Positions 1 to 4,841 of a stretch of DNA of 8,084 nucleotides are shown in pieces. The stretch comes from Gemmatimonadales bacterium (lineage in GTDB: Bacteria; Gemmatimonadota; Gemmatimonadetes; Gemmatimonadales; GWC2-71-9), in the NCBI GenBank assembly GCA_013812695.1, contig JACCSZ010000244.1:1-8084 (forward strand), given 5' to 3'. Within the stretch, counting starts at the first letter, position 1, and the number at the start of each line of letters is the position of its first letter. The notes beneath the pieces were generated by a model that had not been told where the DNA came from, did no database searches, and worked only from the letters and a program-made list of their open reading frames with translations. The translations under genes were made by a program, and so were the position numbers.

Positions 1-311
1 GTCTGGCAGTGGCGCGGCGGCTCGGCCGCCGGGTGCCGGCGGTGGCGGTGCCGACGCCGGCGTATCTGGCCGCTGTCGTACGGAGGGTGGACACGGCGGC
101 GGCATTCTTCCCCGGCCGCGCGCTTTGCCTGGAGCAGTCGCTGGCGCTCTACGCGGTCCTCCGGTGGGCGGGGGTGGGCGTCCGGCTGCTGCTCGGGGCA
201 CAGCCCTACCCGTTCACGGCGCATGCGTGGGTGGAGTATGAGGGAGAGCCGGTCGGCGAGAGCCGCGACCGGGTGGGGAAGTTCGTGCCCTTCGAAGGGC
301 TGGGGGTGTAG
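1..311 (+). CDS. Lasso peptide leader peptidase, transglutaminase-like B/B2 protein (5' truncated by window edge)
   Basis: This protein would cleave the leader from the lasso precursor (a Cys protease of the McjB C-terminal / Transglut_core3 type) in the cytoplasm, acting with the cyclase encoded next door. The frame is open from the window edge, so the true start lies upstream; a GTG at 9 is probably internal. Numbering from that GTG, the catalytic Cys is residue 40 in the block RALCLEQSLALY (codon 126-128) and the catalytic His is residue 72 in TAHAWVEY (codon 222-224). The Cys-to-His distance of 32 equals that of McjB as I recall it (C150, H182). The third triad position, 12 residues after His, is Glu84 rather than the Asp of McjB. 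About 100 residues are visible, so roughly the N-terminal third of a stand-alone B2 is missing. The gene ends 2 bp before the cyclase start, implying one transcript and coupled translation. The first few hundred bases are unusually G-rich. Confidence 0.88.
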   Translation, partial: LAVARRLGRRVPAVAVPTPAYLAAVVRRVDTAAAFFPGRALCLEQSLALYAVLRWAGVGVRLLLGAQPYPFTAHAWVEYEGEPVGESRDRVGKFVPFEGLGV

Positions 312-313
312 CG

Positions 314-2215
314 ATGTTCTGCTGCGTGCTGAATCTGGACGGGGAGCCGGTGAGTCCGGAGGTGCGGGCGCGGTACGGGGGGCGGGTGCGCTCGCTGGCG
401 GAAGGCGATGCGGTGGAGGAGATCGACGTTGGGGCGTTCGTGGCGTGGGTGGTGCCGGCGCGGGTGCCGCTCCGGCCGCTGTGGGCGAGGCGGGGCGGGC
501 GGGTGGCGGTGGGGAATGTGCGGCTGGACCATCCGGAGGAGGTGCGGCGGTGGGGTGGGACGCGGGAGCCCAGGCCGTCCTCGCTCGAAATCGTGTTGGG
601 CGCGTACGAGACTCGCGGGCAGTGTTGTCTGCGAGAGATGCTCGGCGACTTCTGCCTGGTCATTTATGACGAGGCGACGCAAGTGCTCGTGGCAGCGCGT
701 GACGCGGTCGGCGTGAAGGCGCTGTACGTTGGCAAGCGCCGGGGTGATCTGATCCTCAGCTCGCACCTGGAGGCGGTGCACGACGTGGAAACCATCGATG
801 AGGAGTTCCTCGCGGACTTCCTGATTGGGGGTGACCCGGGACCGGAGCGGACGATTTGGGCTGACTCGCAGGCCGTACCTCAAGGCTCTCTCCTCATTAC
901 CCAGAACGGGAAAGTCGCGAACTCGCGTTTTTGGACGCCGCATGCGTTCTCGATTGCGAATGAGGTCAAAGAAGGTGAAAGAGTCGAACAGTTCCGCGCG
1001 CTGTTCGCTGAAGCTGTTCGGATTCGCCTCGGCACCGAGTCGGAGACCTGGGCGGAACTGTCCGGTGGGCTCGATTCCTCGTCGGTGGTATGCATGGCGC
1101 ACCACCTGCGGATCAGCAGAAATGTAGCGACTGGCATTGCCGGAACGATCACCCTGGCCGACGAGCTAGGCGACGGCGATGAGCGAACATATTCGCAATT
1201 GGTCGCGGCCCAATGTGACCTAAGAAACGAGGTGGTACTCAATCCCTGGCCCTGGCGTGACGATGGACAGGCTCCGCCCCTGACCGACGAACCGCGAGCG
1301 CACTATCCCTACTTCTCGCGCGACCGCGCCATCTGTGACCTGGCACGCAACGCGGGGGGTAAGGTCTTGCTTGGCGGCTGGGGCGCCGACCATTACCTGT
1401 ATTGCAGCAAGCTCTTCATGGCGGATGTGCTCGCTCGCGGCGCACCCGTGTCGATGCTCCGGCTTGCCAGGCAGTGGTCGGTGGCGGAACGGAAGTCCTT
1501 TTGGGGCACTGTAGCCCGCGAGGCGCTGGCACCACTGCTTCCAGGGCTGGGTCGGCAGTGCTTCGCACCCGCCTGGGACCGGATTCCTGCTTGGATTCAA
1601 CCAGGATTCGCGCGCCGGACAGGGCTCGCGGCAAGATTGGCGTCTGCTCGAGCGGCAAGAGCACCGCGCGGACACCAGTTCGAGCGCGAGGTGGCCAACA
1701 ATCTCCAGGAACTGACACGATGGCTCCCGCGCGGCAGCTATGAACTCGGTCTCGAGCCACGATACCCGTTCCTGTACCGCCCTCTGATCGAGCTCGGGTT
1801 ACAGCTGCCTCCCTTCCTGCGCGCCCGACCGCTGGCGCAGAAGTGGATCCTTCGAGAGGCGATGGTTGGCTTGTTGCCGGAAATGGTCCGACTGCGGACA
1901 GGAAAAGGCGGAATTGACGCGAGACTTTTATGGGCCTTCTCGCAGGAACGGGAGCGGCTGGACGAGATAATGGGCGCTCCAATGCTGGCAGAAGTGGGCG
2001 CCGTCTCTGCGGCGAGCCTGGCTCGTGCGGTCGAAGACGCACGCCACGGCCGAGCTCCCGCCACCGTGATGATGCTGTGCGTCCTTGGGCTGGAGACCTG
2101 GTTATTCGTACGGTCCGGCCGGTGGACCGTTAGTGGTAGGAACTACTCGAACCGGCGCGTGTCCGCGCCACGAGGACGGCATCTTGCCGCCTCGAAAGGA
2201 GGTGACATCAGATGA
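314..2215 (+). CDS. Lasso peptide cyclase, asparagine synthetase-like C protein (McjC family)
   Basis: This ATP-dependent lasso cyclase is predicted to adenylylate the side-chain carboxylate of the core Glu8 and let the Gly1 amine attack it, closing the macrolactam ring around the tail. The 633 residues match the usual lasso C length (about 600). Residues 1 to about 200 form a glutaminase-like (Ntn) fold remnant. It begins MFCCVLNLDG, so the nucleophile Cys2 of true asparagine synthetase B is not at position 2, as expected for a cyclase that needs no ammonia. Residues 240 to about 600 are the synthetase domain: the PP-loop SGGLDSSS is at 250-257 and a second nucleotide-site block GGWGADH at 354-360, where the common acidic D-E pair reads D-H. 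The ATG at 314 follows the B2 stop by 2 bp and is chosen for that coupling and for the conserved N-terminal block. The C-terminal tail after about residue 600 is basic, and its coding sequence also holds the precursor's ribosome site. It is distinguished from asparagine synthetase by the missing Cys2 and by flanking B2 and precursor genes. Confidence 0.92.
   Translation: MFCCVLNLDGEPVSPEVRARYGGRVRSLAEGDAVEEIDVGAFVAWVVPARVPLRPLWARRGGRVAVGNVRLDHPEEVRRWGGTREPRPSSLEIVLGAYETRGQCCLREMLGDFCLVIYDEATQVLVAARDAVGVKALYVGKRRGDLILSSHLEAVHDVETIDEEFLADFLIGGDPGPERTIWADSQAVPQGSLLITQNGKVANSRFWTPHAFSIANEVKEGERVEQFRALFAEAVRIRLGTESETWAELSGGLDSSSVVCMAHHLRISRNVATGIAGTITLADELGDGDERTYSQLVAAQCDLRNEVVLNPWPWRDDGQAPPLTDEPRAHYPYFSRDRAICDLARNAGGKVLLGGWGADHYLYCSKLFMADVLARGAPVSMLRLARQWSVAERKSFWGTVAREALAPLLPGLGRQCFAPAWDRIPAWIQPGFARRTGLAARLASARAARAPRGHQFEREVANNLQELTRWLPRGSYELGLEPRYPFLYRPLIELGLQLPPFLRARPLAQKWILREAMVGLLPEMVRLRTGKGGIDARLLWAFSQERERLDEIMGAPMLAEVGAVSAASLARAVEDARHGRAPATVMMLCVLGLETWLFVRSGRWTVSGRNYSNRRVSAPRGRHLAASKGGDIR
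2194..2205 (+). promoter_or_regulatory. Very strong Shine-Dalgarno for the lasso precursor
   Basis: The 12 bases GAAAGGAGGTGA match, base for base, the complement of the conserved bacterial 16S rRNA 3' end. The AGGAGG core ends 9 bases before the ATG at 2212. The site lies wholly inside the last codons of the cyclase gene. It is far better than anything seen before the cyclase, and it decides the precursor start. It would let the small substrate gene be translated at a higher rate than the enzyme genes on the same message. Confidence 0.85.
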
Positions 2216-2325
2216 CCAACAAGCAATACTTTTCGCCCGTCGTGGTTAACCTCGGTGGGGCTTCGAGTCTGACGCTTGGCGTACTGAGTGGCGGGATCGA
2301 GCCGAACGCAAAGCGACCCGCATAA
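2212..2325 (+). CDS. Lasso peptide precursor (A), 37 residues
   Basis: This is the substrate of the neighbouring B and C proteins. The leader is residues 1-22 and the predicted core is residues 23-37, GVLSGGIEPNAKRPA. The leader carries the RRE-recognition pattern YxxPxLxxxG with a conservative change: Tyr6, Pro9, Val11, Gly15. Thr21 sits at the penultimate leader position, the hallmark required for leader removal and cyclisation in lasso precursors. Cleavage after Leu22 exposes Gly1. The only acid in the core, Glu8, then lies at a permitted ring position (7-9), giving a Gly1-Glu8 eight-residue ring and a seven-residue loop/tail PNAKRPA with Lys12 and Arg13 as the bulky candidate plugs. The start overlaps the cyclase stop (ATGA, 2212-2215) and follows a near-perfect ribosome site. 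Unlike the common A-C-B order, the precursor is last in the operon. What is seen: sequence, motifs, overlap. What is inferred: cleavage site, ring and plug. Confidence 0.92.
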   Translation: MTNKQYFSPVVVNLGGASSLTLGVLSGGIEPNAKRPA

Positions 2326-2359
2326 GTCTAGTGGGAGGCGCGTTCGATCACACCGGCGG

Positions 2360-2399
2360 CCGGCGGCGCGGGGTAACGTCCATCTCCCCGTGCCGCCGG
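2360..2399. terminator. GC-rich hairpin between convergent operons, probable bidirectional terminator
   Basis: The arms CCGGCGGCGCGGGG (2360-2373) and CCCCGTGCCGCCGG (2386-2399) pair over 14 positions with one G-T (G-U) pair, around a 12-base loop. Pairing can be extended two positions outward (one G-U, one G-C). It begins 34 bases after the precursor stop and ends 13 bases before the end of the opposing isopeptidase gene, the place expected for a shared terminator. There is no T-run on either side, so classical intrinsic termination is not proven; it may act as a 3'-end stabiliser or with Rho. Confidence 0.65.
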
Positions 2400-2412
2400 T
2401 CACGTCCACCTC

Positions 2413-4839
2413 TCAGTGGTTCGTGCCTGGCGACTGGAGGTGCGCATCGAACCAGCCCAGAAGCCGGTGGACGTAGTCAATTTTGTTGACGAAGCTCCAC
2501 TCGCCTTGGTAGTGCTCCTCCCCTACATATTTCGCGTAGGCCACTGGTTTGCCGAGCCGCTTCAGCCCTACGTAAACCTCTTCCGCAAGGTGTGGTGGAA
2601 GACCGTCAAGGGAGCCGCTCACCAGGAGGAGTGGAGCTTCGACGCGGTCGAGGTAGAATACGGGTGAGTTTTCGATGTATCGCTCTCGGGCACTCCACGG
2701 CGTGCCATTCATCCCGAGCTGCCCTTCCTCTACCCAACTTGATGTGCTCGGGTCGAGCGCCCCGAAGGTAGCCACCAGATTGCCGGTCGTCGCACTGGCG
2801 ACTGCCGCGCGAAAGATCCGGCTCTGCACCAGCAGGGCGAGGGTGGTATAGCCACCGAAGCTGTGACCAATGACGCCGATGCGCGTGGGATCGGCAACGC
2901 CCATCTCGATCACTCGCGTAACTCCGGGGATTATGGATGCGGCGAGATCCCGCATGAGTGTGCTGCCGTTTCGGTACGGAGCGTCCGGAAGCAATACCGC
3001 GTACCCGCGCGTGGTGAAGAGATGGGCGTTATCGACGCCGTCGCCGGCAACACTAAAGCGATTTAGCAGGTCCGAATAGCGCAGGCCGCCGTATACACGC
3101 ACCACGAGAGGATACCGCTCACCGCGCCTATACTCCGCGGGCAGCAACAGAGCGCCATGAACTCGCTCTCCATCGGCGGATAGCCAAGATACGAGCCGGC
3201 TCCGGCTGAACTGGTATCTGTTCAGCACGGGATTGACGGTGGTGAGACGACGTGCGGACTCGTGTCCAATCCTGCTCACCCAGATGTCTTCGCTGCGCGA
3301 GGCGGATTGAGTCGTGTATGCGATGACGCTACCGTCGGCCGACGCGTCCGTGCTGAGCTGGATCTGACTTCCGTAATAGACGTCATCGGTGGACACATGG
3401 ACCTTTCGACCCGTGTCCAATCCAATTTCGTACGTGGCTGCACGCTGTGAACGACGGTTTCGGATGCGCACATACACGGACCGGCGGGCTGGTGAGGTGA
3501 GGAGCCGGCGTCCTCTGGCGGCCGTCAGCACTCCCAGGATTGCCGTGTGCGGCAGGCTCGCCACCAAGTGCATTGTCCCCGTGCGGAGGGTAACCTGCCA
3601 TAAGGTGTCGGCACCGGTCACGAGCAACCCCTCGCCCGTGGGTAGCCACAGAGGCGGGCGGCCGTCGTTGTCGTCCGCGAACGATACATGATTCCGTCGG
3701 ATGGGCCGCTCGGGGACGGAGGCGCCGATCCGCAGCAGCAGCAACTCACCGAACGTCGAATCCGCGACTCCAAAGGGTCCGGAGGTCACGAAGGCAAGGA
3801 TTCGCGAGTCTGGAGACCAGCTCAGTGACTGGCCCATAAATCCTTGCGGGATTCGTGGGGCGATGCCTTGCCGTGATCCGTCACTGGTGGAGACAATCAT
3901 GAGGTCGAACAGTTCGTGGCGCAGCGTGCCGGACTTGCGGCCTGCGTAGACTGAAATCGCCAGATGGGAACCATTGGGTGAGAGCGCATATCCTTTGGAC
4001 CGGACCGAGCCTAGAAGCCGATCAAGGCGCCCTGTTCGGACATCAGCTACTCCGATATCGGCGTAGGCCTCGTCGATCCAAGGTGCTGCGGCTTGCGCCT
4101 GAATGGTGGCGCTGCCGAGCGTATCGGCCGGACCCCCATACAGCAGCACCGATGGACGTGTTTGATCATCCGGCCGATATTCCTGGTGCGCGCCCGGTTG
4201 AAGCCTGCTACCGTGCGCGCCTTGATTGCCGCTCGGCTGCAAGGCCTGAATCTTTAGGACTACGCGCCGACCATCAGGTAGCCATTCGACCACGTCCCAT
4301 GAGAACAGGGGTCGCGGTACTACATTTGGCACCGGCCGCAACCGCTGACTTTCCCTCTCCCAGATCCAGAGCCCTATCTGACCGCCGCGGTCGGAGTAGA
4401 AGGCTAGTAGCTCGCCGTCGGGCGACCAGACCGGGCTCCAGCTCGTCGCAGTATCCACTCCAAGGTTGATCGACTCGCCCGTCTTTGTATGGATGATCCA
4501 TACGTCGCAGGCGGTCACTGTCTGCGGGGCACCAGTTTCGCTGAATACCAGCCGACGATCTTCCCCGGGCGGCCGACGCCGGCGCGGATTCTGAAGGGTA
4601 TAGGCGACCCACTCACCGTCTGGCGACACGCTGATCGGTGGGACAATCGTTGACACTCCCACGGCGTCTTCGATGCTCAGTGGAGCGGATGTCTTATCGA
4701 CCTGACCACTCGCCACCGTAGAGTGGATGAGCGTGCACGCACTGGCGAGGAAGAACTGTCCGGCACGGAGGTTTCTGCAGACGGAGCCGGCTCGGCTCCA
4801 GCGGATGGGCGGCGGTGCGCATGGGGCGAGCGCGTCCAT
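2413..4839 (-). CDS. S9 / prolyl-oligopeptidase-family serine hydrolase, probable lasso peptide isopeptidase
   Basis: Enzymes of this kind (AtxE family) hydrolyse the isopeptide bond of the cognate lasso peptide and linearise it. The 808-residue protein has the S9 plan. An N-terminal region of about 45 residues has Arg-rich then weakly hydrophobic sequence (around GQFFLASACTLIHSTVASGQ), suggesting secretion or a poor lipobox at ASAC. A beta-propeller at about 60-560 has repeated blade motifs such as SVSPDGEWVAY, VWSPDGELLAFYSD and SWSPDSRILAF. An alpha/beta-hydrolase domain at about 570-808 follows. The triad is visible: Ser660 in GHSFGGY, Asp745 in SGSLDGLPP, His776 in EEHYQGEW. The spacings (85 and 31) are close to those I recall for AtxE2 (S527, E610, H638), whose acid is Glu rather than Asp. 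The gene starts 2 bp after the receptor stop; the nearest GGAG is 14 bases upstream, so coupling to the receptor is likely. By sequence alone a generic dipeptidyl/acylaminoacyl peptidase is possible; the lasso operon and receptor favour an isopeptidase. Confidence 0.82.
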   Translation of the reverse strand: MDALAPCAPPPIRWSRAGSVCRNLRAGQFFLASACTLIHSTVASGQVDKTSAPLSIEDAVGVSTIVPPISVSPDGEWVAYTLQNPRRRRPPGEDRRLVFSETGAPQTVTACDVWIIHTKTGESINLGVDTATSWSPVWSPDGELLAFYSDRGGQIGLWIWERESQRLRPVPNVVPRPLFSWDVVEWLPDGRRVVLKIQALQPSGNQGAHGSRLQPGAHQEYRPDDQTRPSVLLYGGPADTLGSATIQAQAAAPWIDEAYADIGVADVRTGRLDRLLGSVRSKGYALSPNGSHLAISVYAGRKSGTLRHELFDLMIVSTSDGSRQGIAPRIPQGFMGQSLSWSPDSRILAFVTSGPFGVADSTFGELLLLRIGASVPERPIRRNHVSFADDNDGRPPLWLPTGEGLLVTGADTLWQVTLRTGTMHLVASLPHTAILGVLTAARGRRLLTSPARRSVYVRIRNRRSQRAATYEIGLDTGRKVHVSTDDVYYGSQIQLSTDASADGSVIAYTTQSASRSEDIWVSRIGHESARRLTTVNPVLNRYQFSRSRLVSWLSADGERVHGALLLPAEYRRGERYPLVVRVYGGLRYSDLLNRFSVAGDGVDNAHLFTTRGYAVLLPDAPYRNGSTLMRDLAASIIPGVTRVIEMGVADPTRIGVIGHSFGGYTTLALLVQSRIFRAAVASATTGNLVATFGALDPSTSSWVEEGQLGMNGTPWSARERYIENSPVFYLDRVEAPLLLVSGSLDGLPPHLAEEVYVGLKRLGKPVAYAKYVGEEHYQGEWSFVNKIDYVHRLLGWFDAHLQSPGTNH

Positions 4840-4841
4840 TT

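Noticed and set aside
206..1105. Long minus-strand frame of 299 codons opposite B2 and the cyclase
   Set aside because: The low-complexity Arg/Pro/His-rich product is typical of the antisense of GC-rich coding DNA; the plus-strand genes carry clear catalytic motifs.
314..2215. Reading the large plus-strand protein as a housekeeping asparagine synthetase B
   Set aside because: It lacks Cys2, has a modified GADH motif, and is fused by a 2-bp gap and an ATGA overlap to a leader peptidase and a lasso precursor.
2284..2325. Alternative core starts at Gly27 or Gly28 of the precursor
   Set aside because: These would place the only acid, Glu30, at ring position 4 or 3, which cannot form a lasso ring; only Gly23 puts it at 7-9.
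2288..2476. A 62-codon plus-strand frame overlapping the precursor's 3' end and the hairpin
   Set aside because: It is out of frame with the well-supported precursor, runs through the terminator-like hairpin into the opposite-strand isopeptidase gene, and its product is Arg/Pro-rich without any recognisable motif.
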